From positions 806,001 through 870,000 of the forward strand of contig NZ_CP119107.1 in assembly GCF_029094525.1 (NCBI RefSeq): 64,000 nt of DNA. Direction: 5' to 3'. The position numbers and the translations under genes are program-made. Below the pieces are notes generated by a model, which was not told the origin of the DNA, did not search any database, and worked only from the letters and a program-made list of their open reading frames with translations. Of this stretch, positions 54,415 through 63,770 are shown piece after piece. The stretch comes from Pullulanibacillus sp. KACC 23026 (GTDB lineage Bacteria > Bacillota > Bacilli > Bacillales > Sporolactobacillaceae). Position 1 is the stretch's first letter. Each line of letters begins with the position of its first letter.

Positions 54415-55260
54415 GTGCAAAAAAAGAAGATAAAAGTTGGACGTGTTATTACTTACGTTGTTATAACACTTATCGGGATTATAATGCTTTACCCTGTGTT
54501 ATGGCTGTTATCTAGTTCCTTTAAACCTGAAAATATTATTTTTAGTGAAGAAGGCCTTTGGCCGAGCCATTTTACATTACAAAATTATATTCAAGGCTGG
54601 CATATCATTGATGGCATGTCTTTTGGTCTGTTTTTTAAAAATTCCTTAATTATTAGTTCAATTAATGTTATAGCTAACCTCATTTCTTGTTCAATGGTGG
54701 CTTATGCATTTGCAAGACTGAATTTTCCGCTTAAGAAGTTGTGGTTTGGCTGTATGCTTATGACTTTAATGCTACCCGTACATGTTACATTGGTTCCACA
54801 GTATGCGATCTTTCATTATTTGGGTTGGATTAATACGTTTTTGCCGTTAACTGTTCCTAAATTTTTTGCCACAGATGCGTTTTTCGTTTTCTTGTTGGTT
54901 CAATTTATCCGTGGAATACCGAAAGAACTAGATGAAAGTGCCATCATGGATGGATGTGGAATTATCAGGATCTACTTTAAAATCGTCCTTCCTCTTGCGG
55001 TTCCGTCTCTTATCACAACAGCAATCTTTTCATTCATCTGGACTTGGGATGATTTCTTTTCGCAAATGCTCTATTTGAATAGTACCGATAAATATACCGT
55101 AACATTAGGATTAAAATTATTCCTAGATTCATCCGGAAATTCCGAATGGGGAGCCATGTTTGCGATGTCGGTGCTCTCTATTCTACCCATTACAATCATC
55201 TTCTTTTTCTTCCAAAAGTACATTGTGGAAGGCATTGCAACTTCAGGCATTAAAGGTTAA
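54415..55260 (+). CDS. ABC sugar permease 2
   Basis: 281 residues from GTG 54415, six helices, EAA loop DESAIMDGCGIIRIYFKIVL (about 173-192), C-terminus EGIATSGIKG typical for MalG-type subunits. No ATPase gene is present in the locus. Confidence 0.9.
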   Translation: MQKKKIKVGRVITYVVITLIGIIMLYPVLWLLSSSFKPENIIFSEEGLWPSHFTLQNYIQGWHIIDGMSFGLFFKNSLIISSINVIANLISCSMVAYAFARLNFPLKKLWFGCMLMTLMLPVHVTLVPQYAIFHYLGWINTFLPLTVPKFFATDAFFVFLLVQFIRGIPKELDESAIMDGCGIIRIYFKIVLPLAVPSLITTAIFSFIWTWDDFFSQMLYLNSTDKYTVTLGLKLFLDSSGNSEWGAMFAMSVLSILPITIIFFFFQKYIVEGIATSGIKG

Positions 55261-55314
55261 TAAGCTTATAGATTGCAGCAATTATATTAATTATAAGGAA
55301 GTGGGTGATGGGAG

Positions 55315-57369
55315 TTGATTGAACGTCAAAAAGTCATTCAAAGGCACTTTCCTCATTACGACAAGCCTGAGCCTTTATCCCCATTATCTGTGGGAAATGG
55401 CCGCTATGCTTTTACAGCTGATATTACAGGGCTTCAATCATTTCCTAGGGATTATGAGGTTCCGTTGGGCCATCAATCTGAGTGGGCTTGGCATTTTAAG
55501 CAAAAACCGGAGCTTTATAATTTTGAAGATATAAAACTACAAAAATTAGAGACATATGGACGTCAAGTTCCTTATCCTCTTCGTCCAGAGGATAAGGAGG
55601 AAGCGTATCATTGGTTAAGACAAAATCCTCATCGCTTGAACTTAGGACAAATAGGCTTTCGTTTATTAAAAGAAAATAATGAAGTCGTTGTTTTGGCAGA
55701 TTTAATAGACAGTGACCAGGTTCTCAACCTTTGGGAAGGGGTGCTGTACAGCCGTTTTTCTATTGAGGGTCAGCCTGTTTCGGTTATAACTGTCTGTCAC
55801 CCCATTACGAACGAGATCGGTGTAAAGGTGAATTCTTCATTAATTTGTTCAGGACGCTTACAGGTCTTTATGAGATTCCCATCACCTGAAATCCCTTCAA
55901 CAAGATGGGAGGAAGCTATTTTTCCAAATTATGAGGGGATTAAAGGACATCAAACGATAGTCTTGAGCCAAACAGAAGATTCGGTTCGAATTCAACGGAA
56001 ACTTGATGAAGACAATTATGAAGTAGGCTGGCAGTGGAGTTCTGGTGATCTGCAACAGGTATCCACTCATGAATGGCGGCTTGTACCAGACAAGCAAGCA
56101 AAAGAATGTCGTTTTACGGTTTCTTTCGCAGCAGAAGTCCCTGAGAATCATTGCTTTGAGGCTATCTATAAAGCAAGTAAAGAACATTGGGAGCAATTCT
56201 GGATGTCAGGCGGTGCCATTGACTTTTCAGGAAGCACGGATTCTAGAGCTGCCGAATTAGAGAGAAGAGTCGTCTTATCCCAATTTTTAACTGCTGTTCA
56301 CTGTGCAGGGTCCATGCCTCCTCAAGAGACAGGGTATATGTACAATAGCTGGTTTGGAAAATTCCACTTAGAAATGCATTGGTGGCATGGGGTTCATTTT
56401 GCCCTATGGGGAAGAGAAGAGTTGTTAGTCAAGAGTTTAGATTGGTATTTAACCCTCTTGCCATACGCAAAGCAATTGGCAGAGGAACAAGGTTATAAGG
56501 GAGCTCGCTGGCCAAAGCAAATAGGGATAGATAGGAAACAAAGTCCATCTCCAATTGCTCCGCTCTTGATTTGGCAGCAGCCACATCCGATTGCCTTAGC
56601 AGAGTATTACTATCGAGCCAATCCTAATAGAGAAGTATTAGTCAGATGGAAAGACATTATTAAAGAAACAGCGGATTTCATGGTGTCTTACGTGGTTTGG
56701 GAGGATGACAAACAGGCTTATGTACTAGGTCCGCCACTAATTCCCTCTCAGGAATGCCATGATCCAAACATGAGTAAAAATCCGCCTTACGAGTTGGAGT
56801 ATTGGAAATTTGGGTTAGAATTGGCTGCAAATTGGATGGAACGTCTCGGTGAAGAAGGGAATCCAAAATGGTTGGATGTGTCAAGTCGACTGTCAATGCC
56901 TCCACATAATGATGGTGTTTATCTTGCCCATGAAAATTGCTCGAATACGTTTGAACAGTTTAATCATGATCACCCCTCGATGGTCGCGGCGTTGGGTCTC
57001 TTACCTGGACATTTGATTGATTCAGAAATGATGAGGCATACTCTCAAACGGGTCCAAACGGATTGGCAATGGGAAACAGCATGGGGATGGGATTTCCCAA
57101 TGTGTGCTATGACGGCGGCAAGACTTGGAGAAGGGGATTTAGCCATTAATTTCTTACTAATGGATACAACTAAAAATACTTATTTACCAAATGGCCATAA
57201 CTATCAAACTCCAAGCCTTTCGTGTTATTTACCTGGAAACGGCGGTCTGCTCACAGCCCTTTCAATGATGATCAGAGGCTGGGAAGGGACAGAAGATCAA
57301 TCCTTACCGGGGTTTCCTAGGAATGGAAAGTGGAAGATTCAGTGGGAAGGTCTTCACCCGATGATTTGA
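55315..57369 (+). CDS. Putative six-hairpin glycoside hydrolase, family not certain
   Basis: 684 residues from TTG 55315 (GGAAGTGGG upstream). An N-terminal beta-rich domain (about 1-290) precedes an all-helical catalytic part (about 300-650) with MYNSWFGKFHLEMHWWHGVH (about 342-361), the arrangement of clan GH-L-like (alpha/alpha)6 enzymes (GH65/GH95 type). No signal peptide, so it acts inside the cell on imported oligosaccharide. The Glu in HLEMHWWH is a possible catalytic acid (inference). I do not recognise the CAZy family with certainty. Next gene is a GH43-type enzyme. Confidence 0.7.
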   Translation: MIERQKVIQRHFPHYDKPEPLSPLSVGNGRYAFTADITGLQSFPRDYEVPLGHQSEWAWHFKQKPELYNFEDIKLQKLETYGRQVPYPLRPEDKEEAYHWLRQNPHRLNLGQIGFRLLKENNEVVVLADLIDSDQVLNLWEGVLYSRFSIEGQPVSVITVCHPITNEIGVKVNSSLICSGRLQVFMRFPSPEIPSTRWEEAIFPNYEGIKGHQTIVLSQTEDSVRIQRKLDEDNYEVGWQWSSGDLQQVSTHEWRLVPDKQAKECRFTVSFAAEVPENHCFEAIYKASKEHWEQFWMSGGAIDFSGSTDSRAAELERRVVLSQFLTAVHCAGSMPPQETGYMYNSWFGKFHLEMHWWHGVHFALWGREELLVKSLDWYLTLLPYAKQLAEEQGYKGARWPKQIGIDRKQSPSPIAPLLIWQQPHPIALAEYYYRANPNREVLVRWKDIIKETADFMVSYVVWEDDKQAYVLGPPLIPSQECHDPNMSKNPPYELEYWKFGLELAANWMERLGEEGNPKWLDVSSRLSMPPHNDGVYLAHENCSNTFEQFNHDHPSMVAALGLLPGHLIDSEMMRHTLKRVQTDWQWETAWGWDFPMCAMTAARLGEGDLAINFLLMDTTKNTYLPNGHNYQTPSLSCYLPGNGGLLTALSMMIRGWEGTEDQSLPGFPRNGKWKIQWEGLHPMI

Positions 57370-57397
57370 GTGGTAAAGGAATGGAAGGAGAGTTTCA

Positions 57398-58285
57398 ATG
57401 TTAAAGAAGGAAGACATCCAAATTCGTGACCCATTTGTTTATGTCGATCAGAAATCCCAAAAATATTATCTTTACGGCAGTACCGATAAGAATATTTGGG
57501 GGAAGGGGACAGGGTTTGATGTGTATGTGGGTGAAGATCTCGAGAATTGGGAAGGGCCATTTCCAGTCTTTCGTCCTGAAGACAACTTTTATTCAGATGA
57601 AAATTACTGGGCACCTGAAGTTCATAGCTATAAGGATCGCTTTTATATGTTTGCCACCTTTCTCAGAAAAGACAATGGAAGACGTGGGACGGGCCTATTA
57701 GTATCGGATGATTTAATGGGACCTTTCAAACCGCATAGCCAAGAGCCTGTGACTCCTAAAGAATGGAATTCCTTGGATGGAACGCTGTATGTAGATGAGG
57801 AAGGAACACCTTGGATGGTATTCTGTCATGAATGGGTTCAAGTGACAGATGGTCAAATCTGTGCTTTACAACTAAAGGAAGATCTAACGGGACCAGTCGG
57901 AGAACCGATTCTCCTTTTTCGCGCCTCTGAGGCAGGATGGCCAACTTCTTTTCAACACCGTCGTTTTCCAGGAGCTGAAAATTATGTAACGGATGGCCCT
58001 TTTGTAGTGACATTGCCTAATGGGGAGCTAGTCATGCTTTGGGCAAGCTTTATCAATAATGTATATGCCCAAGGAATTTCAAGATCGTTAACCGGTAAGC
58101 TTCTTGGACCATGGGTTCATGATAAAGAACCCGTTTACAAGGAAAATGGAGGGCATGGCATGATCTTTAAAACTTTTGACGGGGACTTTAAGTTGACTTT
58201 ACATGCGCCAAATAGAACTCCAGATGAACGCCCCTTCTTTTTAGATCTTGGAACCCTTGAAAACGGTGAAATAAAAGTAAAGTAG
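57398..58285 (+). CDS. GH43-like five-bladed propeller glycosidase
   Basis: 295 residues, cytoplasmic; AAGGAGAG before the ATG. Propeller motifs: IRDPFVY (general base Asp, about 10), NYWAPEV (about 69), SLDGTLY (pKa-tuning Asp, about 128) and VTDGPFVV (about 200). In most GH43 enzymes the last motif carries the acid Glu (EGP); here it is DGP, with a Glu six residues earlier (GAENYVTDGP). Relatives act on arabinosides or xylosides. It works with the preceding helical hydrolase. Confidence 0.82.
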   Translation: MLKKEDIQIRDPFVYVDQKSQKYYLYGSTDKNIWGKGTGFDVYVGEDLENWEGPFPVFRPEDNFYSDENYWAPEVHSYKDRFYMFATFLRKDNGRRGTGLLVSDDLMGPFKPHSQEPVTPKEWNSLDGTLYVDEEGTPWMVFCHEWVQVTDGQICALQLKEDLTGPVGEPILLFRASEAGWPTSFQHRRFPGAENYVTDGPFVVTLPNGELVMLWASFINNVYAQGISRSLTGKLLGPWVHDKEPVYKENGGHGMIFKTFDGDFKLTLHAPNRTPDERPFFLDLGTLENGEIKVK

Positions 58286-58303
58286 CTCTCTATTTTTTAA
58301 ACA

Positions 58304-58319
58304 ATAACAACGTTGCCAA
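58304..58319 (+). promoter_or_regulatory. LacI operator, degenerate copy
   Basis: ATAACAACGTTGCCAA; left half identical to the palindrome at 52021, right half changed. It lies 18 bp before the oxidoreductase start, within the operon, where a repressor could act as roadblock. Confidence 0.6.
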
Positions 58320-58336
58320 AACAGGAGGAAACCATT

Positions 58337-59623
58337 ATGAAAAAGAAAACTTATGTGTTAGTCGGAACAGGCGGCCGTGCTGAATTCTTCTATGGAGCCT
58401 TAGCTAAAGATTATAGAGATTCTTCAGAGCTTATTGGATTTTGTGATATAAACCAAACTCGCATGGATTATGCTAATCATTTATTAGAGAAAAAATATAA
58501 TTACAAGGCAGTTCCAACTTATAAGTCTCATGAATTTGAACAAATGATTCTTGATTTGAAACCGGAATATGTCATTGTCACCACGGTCGACAGGACGCAT
58601 CATAAATATATTATAAAAGCGATGGAGTTAGGCTGTGATGTTATTACGGAAAAACCTTTAACGATTGACGAGGAAAAGGCTCAAGCTATTATTGATACTG
58701 TTAACCGAACGAATCGAAAGTTAAGGGTGACCTTTAACTATCGCTATGCGCCTCATAATACGAAAATTAGAGAATTAATTGAAGAAGGCGTAATAGGCAA
58801 TGTTCACGCCGTTCATTTTGAGTGGCTGTTAAATACCGAACATGGAGCCGATTATTTTAGAAGATGGCATCGTGACAAGCGAAACAGTGGGGGCCTATTG
58901 GTCCATAAAGCGACCCATCATTTTGATCTTGTGAATTTTTGGCTACAATCTTATCCTAAAACTGTTTTAGCGATGGGCGATCTCATGTTCTATGGCCGAG
59001 AAAATGCGGAAAATCGTGGAGAAACGGTTTTCTATCAAAGAGCATTTGGCAGTGAGCAGGCGAAGAAGGATCACTTTGCTCTTCATCTTGAGGAAAACGA
59101 TCATTTGAAAGCTATGTATCTAGATGCTGAAAAAGAAGACGGATATCAACGTGACCAAAGTGTCTTCGGAGATGGAATTAGTACAGAAGACACACTGGCT
59201 TTAATAGCTAAATTTAGAAATAAAGCCCTATTAACGTATTCCCTTCATGCCTATGCCCCATGGGAAGGCTTTAATGTGGTCTTTAATGGAACAAAAGGCA
59301 GAATTGAAGCAAAAATTGTAGAAAAATCCTATGTCAATTCAGGTGGAGAAAAATCAGATGAAGGGGCTTTAGAATCTAAAGTCATAACGGTTCATCCTAT
59401 GATAGGTAAACCTTATGAAGTGGATATCGAAGAAGGAGAAGGCGGCCATGGCGGTGGTGATCCTGTCTTGCTTCGAGATATCTTTGGAGAAGCTGTTGAA
59501 GATCGTTTTAACAGAGCCGCTTCACATATTGATGGGGTTAAATCCATTCTGACAGGAATAGCAGGTAACCACTCCATTCGAACAGGTCAACCGGTTGATT
59601 TAGACACACTGGTTAAATTTTAG
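58337..59623 (+). CDS. Gfo/Idh/MocA-family NAD(P)-dependent oxidoreductase
   Basis: About 428 residues from ATG 58337 (AGGAGG 8 bases before; the longer reading from 58313 starts in the operator). Rossmann part: YVLVGTGGRAEFFYG; catalytic-Lys motif ITEKPLTIDEE (about 97-107); C-terminal beta-sheet substrate domain with the His in HKATHHFDLVNFW (about 188-200). It oxidises or reduces a sugar or derivative, possibly assisting glycosidic cleavage by the neighbours through redox chemistry, as known for some members. Confidence 0.85.
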   Translation: MKKKTYVLVGTGGRAEFFYGALAKDYRDSSELIGFCDINQTRMDYANHLLEKKYNYKAVPTYKSHEFEQMILDLKPEYVIVTTVDRTHHKYIIKAMELGCDVITEKPLTIDEEKAQAIIDTVNRTNRKLRVTFNYRYAPHNTKIRELIEEGVIGNVHAVHFEWLLNTEHGADYFRRWHRDKRNSGGLLVHKATHHFDLVNFWLQSYPKTVLAMGDLMFYGRENAENRGETVFYQRAFGSEQAKKDHFALHLEENDHLKAMYLDAEKEDGYQRDQSVFGDGISTEDTLALIAKFRNKALLTYSLHAYAPWEGFNVVFNGTKGRIEAKIVEKSYVNSGGEKSDEGALESKVITVHPMIGKPYEVDIEEGEGGHGGGDPVLLRDIFGEAVEDRFNRAASHIDGVKSILTGIAGNHSIRTGQPVDLDTLVKF

Positions 59624-59631
59624 GGTATAAT

Positions 59632-59651
59632 CAATATATTGCAATATATTG
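59632..59651. promoter_or_regulatory. 20-bp perfect palindrome upstream of yesL-like gene
   Basis: CAATATATTGCAATATATTG equals its own reverse complement. It begins 8 bp after the oxidoreductase stop and about 100 bp before the YesL-like gene. It differs from the CAACGTTG operator. Role unknown: operator or chance AT-rich palindrome. Confidence 0.5.
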
Positions 59652-59731
59652 AAAAGTCTTATAGAAGTAAGTAAGGTAGGGGTCTTATAGAATTGGCAAT
59701 AGAAACTACATCTAACACTTTTTGACGTTAC

Positions 59732-60397
59732 ATGGGAGGGATGACGGTGAATTTTAACGGCTTAACTGGCGGGGTATATCAGATCACCACTTGGATAGTG
59801 AAATTAGTTTATCTCAATATATTATGGATCTTATTTACGTTTCTTGGACTCCTAATAGTGGGGATCATGCCTTCAACCGCTGCTTTATTCGCTGTCATCC
59901 GGAAATTGATAATGGGAGAGGTGGATATTCCTATTCTTCCTACATTCTGGAAATATTACAAACAAGAGTTTCTGAGAATTAATTTATTGGGATTTGTTTT
60001 ATGCTTATTGGGTGGAATTTTATATCTGGATATTTATTATTTTAGTAAAATTCATGATGGGATCTCTAGAATTGCTTTATATTTCTTCTTTGTCCTAGCC
60101 TTTTTTTACGCAATCTTAGTTTTAAATATTTTTCCTCTTTACGTACATTATCAATTAAAAATGTTCCAGTATATAAAGTTTGCTTTTCTACTTGGGATGT
60201 CTAACGTTATAGGGAATGTGATTACACTTGTTTCGATGATTGGAATCTATTTTATTCTATTACACTTCCCTACTACTTTCCTCTTCTTTAGTGTCAGCGG
60301 ACTAGGATTTATTATAATGTGGGTTTCTTATAGGCGTTTCACTAAGATAGATGACCAAGGTCGATCAGAACTGATTATTAAAAACATGAATACTTAA
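59732..60397 (+). CDS. YesL-family (DUF624) membrane protein
   Basis: 221 residues in the longest reading; GTG 59747 (VNFNGLTGG) with GGGAGG 8 bases before is the best start, ATG 59741 also possible. Five to six hydrophobic helices, typical YesL start (GLTGGVYQITTWIVKLVYLNILW) and PSTAALFAVIRKL. YesL proteins accompany polysaccharide-use loci of Bacilli; the exact function is unknown. Confidence 0.85.
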   Translation: MGGMTVNFNGLTGGVYQITTWIVKLVYLNILWILFTFLGLLIVGIMPSTAALFAVIRKLIMGEVDIPILPTFWKYYKQEFLRINLLGFVLCLLGGILYLDIYYFSKIHDGISRIALYFFFVLAFFYAILVLNIFPLYVHYQLKMFQYIKFAFLLGMSNVIGNVITLVSMIGIYFILLHFPTTFLFFSVSGLGFIIMWVSYRRFTKIDDQGRSELIIKNMNT

Positions 60398-60534
60398 GTT
60401 ATTTAAAAGTAGGGGAAAACTTCCCTTTCTTAAATCCTTTAATCCCTTTCTAATAGTTATTTTCACGACAAGTTTAGTAGAAGCAACCTTTGACTACACG
60501 TTGTCTTATAGGCTTAAACAAGATGAATAATAAC

Positions 60535-60583
60535 AAAAAAGAGGGTGTGCCTAGGGTTACCGCTGCTAGGACATCCTCTTTTT
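60535..60583. terminator. Bidirectional terminator between yesL and lacI-type gene
   Basis: AAAAAAGAGGGTGTGCCTAG pairs with CTAGGACATCCTCTTTTT (one mismatch and a G-U), 11-base loop, A-run before and T-run after. It serves both the plus-strand locus and the convergent repressor. Confidence 0.85.
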
Positions 60584-60584
60584 A

Positions 60585-61565
60585 TTAATCTAAAGGTCGG
60601 CATGAAAGGGTAATGGTTAATTCCGGTTCCAGTTCTATTTTATTAGCAACCTCTTTTTCATCAATAACATCTAAAAGAAGTTCTGTTAACTTGTCTGTAA
60701 TGGTATCAAGTGGAACACCGACTGTTGACAAGGGCATATCTAAACGATGCATATTTTGTATATTATCATAGCTGATGATGGAAAAGTCGTTAGGGATAGT
60801 CAGATTTTTTTCATGGATTGCTTGTTGGAGACCTTTTGAAAGCTCATAAGTCCCGCTAATAATAGCAGTTGGCTTTTCACCTGAAGCTTCTAATAGGTAT
60901 CTAGCCGCCACATACCCATCATATTGGTCAAAATCATTTACGTAAATAATTGAATTTTTGGTTATTGGTAGCTCTAATTCTGCTAAAGCCTCTTTGAACC
61001 CTTTCACTTTTTCTCCTTGCAAGTGATCATTGATTCGGGCCCCTATGTAGCTAATATGTCGATGCCCTAGCTCATAAAGTGAATGAGTCGCTTTGTAAAT
61101 GGCTTTGCGACGATTCACATCAACAAGCGGAAACAATGTCTCTTGATTGGAAATCCCGTAAGCAACAATAGGGACATTGGTAATCAAATCTGGATTTAAA
61201 TTTTGGATATCAAAAGCAAGAATCGCATCAACATGATAACGATTAAAAATTTGCAAAGCTGATTCCACATCATTGATTGATATAAGGGTTGTATAATCGT
61301 ACTCTTCAAGGCGTTTGTTAATCTTAGTGATTAATCTAGAAAGTACGATACGTTCAATCGTGGGCCAGATTACTCCAATTGTATTAGAGCGTTTTGACAC
61401 AAGACTTCGAGCTGCAAGATTAGGCTGATATCCCAGCTCATTTGCGATTTGTTTAATTCTTTTTTTGGTAGGGGATTTGACGAGAGGACTATCTCTGAGG
61501 GCTTTAGAAACGGTGGAATAACTGACACCAGCAGCTTTGGCAATGTCTTTTATAGTAATACTCAT
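60585..61565 (-). CDS. LacI-family repressor of the second oligosaccharide locus
   Basis: 326 residues. Residues 1-55: helix-turn-helix (ITIKDIAKAAGVSYSTVSKAL); rest is a LacI sugar-binding domain. A palindrome CTAACAACGTTGTTAT sits about 45 bp before its start and twice in the opposite locus, which makes it the probable repressor and autoregulated. Confidence 0.88.
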   Translation of the reverse strand: MSITIKDIAKAAGVSYSTVSKALRDSPLVKSPTKKRIKQIANELGYQPNLAARSLVSKRSNTIGVIWPTIERIVLSRLITKINKRLEEYDYTTLISINDVESALQIFNRYHVDAILAFDIQNLNPDLITNVPIVAYGISNQETLFPLVDVNRRKAIYKATHSLYELGHRHISYIGARINDHLQGEKVKGFKEALAELELPITKNSIIYVNDFDQYDGYVAARYLLEASGEKPTAIISGTYELSKGLQQAIHEKNLTIPNDFSIISYDNIQNMHRLDMPLSTVGVPLDTITDKLTELLLDVIDEKEVANKIELEPELTITLSCRPLD

Positions 61566-61607
61566 ACTTTATTCTCCCCTCACCACTGTTTTTTTTTCAA
61601 AAGCGCA

Positions 61608-61623
61608 CTAACAACGTTGTTAT
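61608..61623. promoter_or_regulatory. LacI operator before the repressor gene
   Basis: CTAACAACGTTGTTAT; 15 of 16 bases match the palindrome at 52021-52036. Confidence 0.75.
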
Positions 61624-61666
61624 CAAAATTATAACTTTTTGTTCAAAATTCAACAAGAAAAAATAA

Positions 61667-61693
61667 AACGGAGGGACGGTTCTCGCGTTTCAC
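61667..61693. repeat. Palindromic element, single copy
   Basis: AAACGGAGGGACGGTTCTCG then CGTTTCACC, in the spacer between the repressor and the acetyltransferase. Confidence 0.75.
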
Positions 61694-61932
61694 CTACACT
61701 GAGACAGAAGATGAAACGCTTCTTCCAATTGTCTTTCTTATTTATGATGTAATAGTGTTAAAATTGAATAAAATCAAGTTGGGCGTAAACAGAGAATTTT
61801 TTTAGAACGATAACGTTTATGTGGCTGCGAAGCTGAAACTAAACCTATCCATAAAAAAATTCCTACTGTTATATTTATTTAACGGGAGCGATCTTCAAGG
61901 CAGTTTTTACAATAATTAAAAAGGAGAAACAT

Positions 61933-62445
61933 ATGGATATTCGATTGTTAGGATCATCAGATGCAGAGCAGTATTGGAAATTAAGATTAGAGGCTTTGCA
62001 ACAAAATCCAGAGGCCTTTGCCGCAAGTTATGAAGAAGTCGTAAAAAGACAAAACCCAATTGAAGGGGTCGCGCGTAATTTGGCAGCGGAAGGGACTTAC
62101 ACATTTGGTGCTTTTAATCATCATAACTTTTTAGTTGGTATGGTCACGTTGATGCAAGAAAAACCAATGAAACTTAGACATAAAGCTAATATTTTTGCCA
62201 TGTATGTCAGCTTGGAAAGCCGGGGCCAAGGAATAGGAAAAGAACTTCTTACTGCTGCCATTAACCAAGCAAAATCAATTGATTCAATAGAAAAAATCCA
62301 CTTAACAGTTGTAAAATCAAATGAAAATGCGAAGCGACTTTATACGAAATTAGGATTTGCAGTGTTTGGATTAGAAGAACGGGCATTGAAAATTAATGGA
62401 GAGTATTATGATGAAGAATATAGGGTGCTGCATTTGACTAAATGA
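61933..62445 (+). CDS. GNAT-family N-acetyltransferase
   Basis: 170 residues; AAGGAG before the ATG. The acetyl-CoA loop is SRGQGIGKELL (motif A, about 96-106), followed by NENAKRLYTKLGF (motif B). It acetylates an unknown amine (protein N-terminus, drug or metabolite). A second GNAT gene follows 31 bp later, so both may be cotranscribed. Confidence 0.88.
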   Translation: MDIRLLGSSDAEQYWKLRLEALQQNPEAFAASYEEVVKRQNPIEGVARNLAAEGTYTFGAFNHHNFLVGMVTLMQEKPMKLRHKANIFAMYVSLESRGQGIGKELLTAAINQAKSIDSIEKIHLTVVKSNENAKRLYTKLGFAVFGLEERALKINGEYYDEEYRVLHLTK

Positions 62446-62476
62446 TCCGTCATAAACAGAAGAGTGGGGTGTCAAA

Positions 62477-63358
62477 TTGGCAGAATTGACATTTTATAAG
62501 GATTATAAAAATGATGAGGCATTAAGAAGAAGCTTCGATGAGTTGGCCAATTTAGTTTTTGGTATTCATTTTGAAGAGTGGTATCAAATGGGGTATTGGA
62601 AAGAGCGTTATATTCCCTTTTCTTATGTTCAAGGGGGCAAAGTGGTAGCCAATGTTTCGGTAAACTTATTAGATTTTGTAATAGAGGGTGAGGAAAAAAG
62701 GGCCATACAAATCGGAACCGTGATGACCCATCCCGACTATCGAAATCAAGGACTTTCTAAGCGTTTAATGAACAGAGTATTAAAAGAATACGAAAACCAC
62801 TATGATTTTATGTACTTGTTCGCTAATCAGAACGTTTTAGATTTTTATCCGAAATTTGGCTTTGAAGCGATCAATGACTATCCGTTTTCAATGGAGTATG
62901 CAGCAGGCCAAACAGAAGAAAGTGATTTGCGCAAACTAGACGGTCGTCATGCTGATGATCTTAACTTCATTTACACATTCGCATTAGATAGGGTGCCCGT
63001 TTCGAATCGTTTTGGTACGATCCATGATCAAGAACTGCTTATGTTTTATTGTCTGTATGTTTTTAATCATTGTATTTACTACATTCAAGATGAAGATGCC
63101 ATTGTCATCTTTGAGCAAGAGGACAAGGAATTACATATTTTTGATATTATCAGTAAAAGAGAAATTCATCTTGCCAGTATTCTTTCAAAGATTTCGAGTC
63201 TAACTACGAATCGAATTATTTTCCATTTTACCCCGGATGATCGGGACATAAAGACTCAAGGAACTATTTATAACGGGGAGGATGCATTATTTGTAAAAAC
63301 AAGGGATTCTATTAAATTTCCGTCTCAAGTTAAACATCCCCTCACCTCTAAAGCCTAA
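62477..63358 (+). CDS. GNAT-family N-acetyltransferase with C-terminal extension
   Basis: 293 residues from TTG 62477 (GGGGTG upstream). The GNAT domain lies in about residues 1-150, with the acetyl-CoA loop HPDYRNQGLSKRLM (about 87-100) and FYPKFGF (about 129-135). The remaining 140 residues are an extension of mixed alpha/beta type that could bind the acceptor, roughly as in Eis-like enzymes but shorter. Substrate unknown. Confidence 0.82.
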   Translation: MAELTFYKDYKNDEALRRSFDELANLVFGIHFEEWYQMGYWKERYIPFSYVQGGKVVANVSVNLLDFVIEGEEKRAIQIGTVMTHPDYRNQGLSKRLMNRVLKEYENHYDFMYLFANQNVLDFYPKFGFEAINDYPFSMEYAAGQTEESDLRKLDGRHADDLNFIYTFALDRVPVSNRFGTIHDQELLMFYCLYVFNHCIYYIQDEDAIVIFEQEDKELHIFDIISKREIHLASILSKISSLTTNRIIFHFTPDDRDIKTQGTIYNGEDALFVKTRDSIKFPSQVKHPLTSKA

Positions 63359-63770
63359 AGAAAAGTAACTGTGACCGCTTTTTCTAAAACGGCATACCTT
63401 TCGCTTTATTAGCAAATACAAGCAATTTAACCAAAAAAACGGATCTTCTGCGGGCATGATGACGAAGCATTCCGACTTAGCTATCGTGCTCGCCAATTCA
63501 TCTAACCCCTCTAAGTCTATTTTTCCTAACCCTCTCATTTCGCAAAGAGGTAAAAAACTTTCGACAGAGCCTATAATTATAGGCGTTTGTTTGTTATAGA
63601 TCTTAAAAATGACAAAGATTCAGCTCGTTCTTTGTCGATTTTTAGCGACTTTTGTATTGCGTTTTGATGGGTATTATTACCTAAAAAACTAGAAAAACAA
63701 ATAGATGATATGGTAAAATACAGTATGTAATTAGTAGAAAAGTCCTAAGGGTCTGTCCCCTTAAATGTGA
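63359..63770. other. Intergenic with one 16-bp perfect palindrome
   Basis: GCCTATAATTATAGGC at 63569-63584 is self-complementary, and the flank GCGTTTGTTTG follows. It might be a terminator for the GNAT pair or an operator. Otherwise no gene or repeat is recognised in these 412 bases. Confidence 0.45.
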
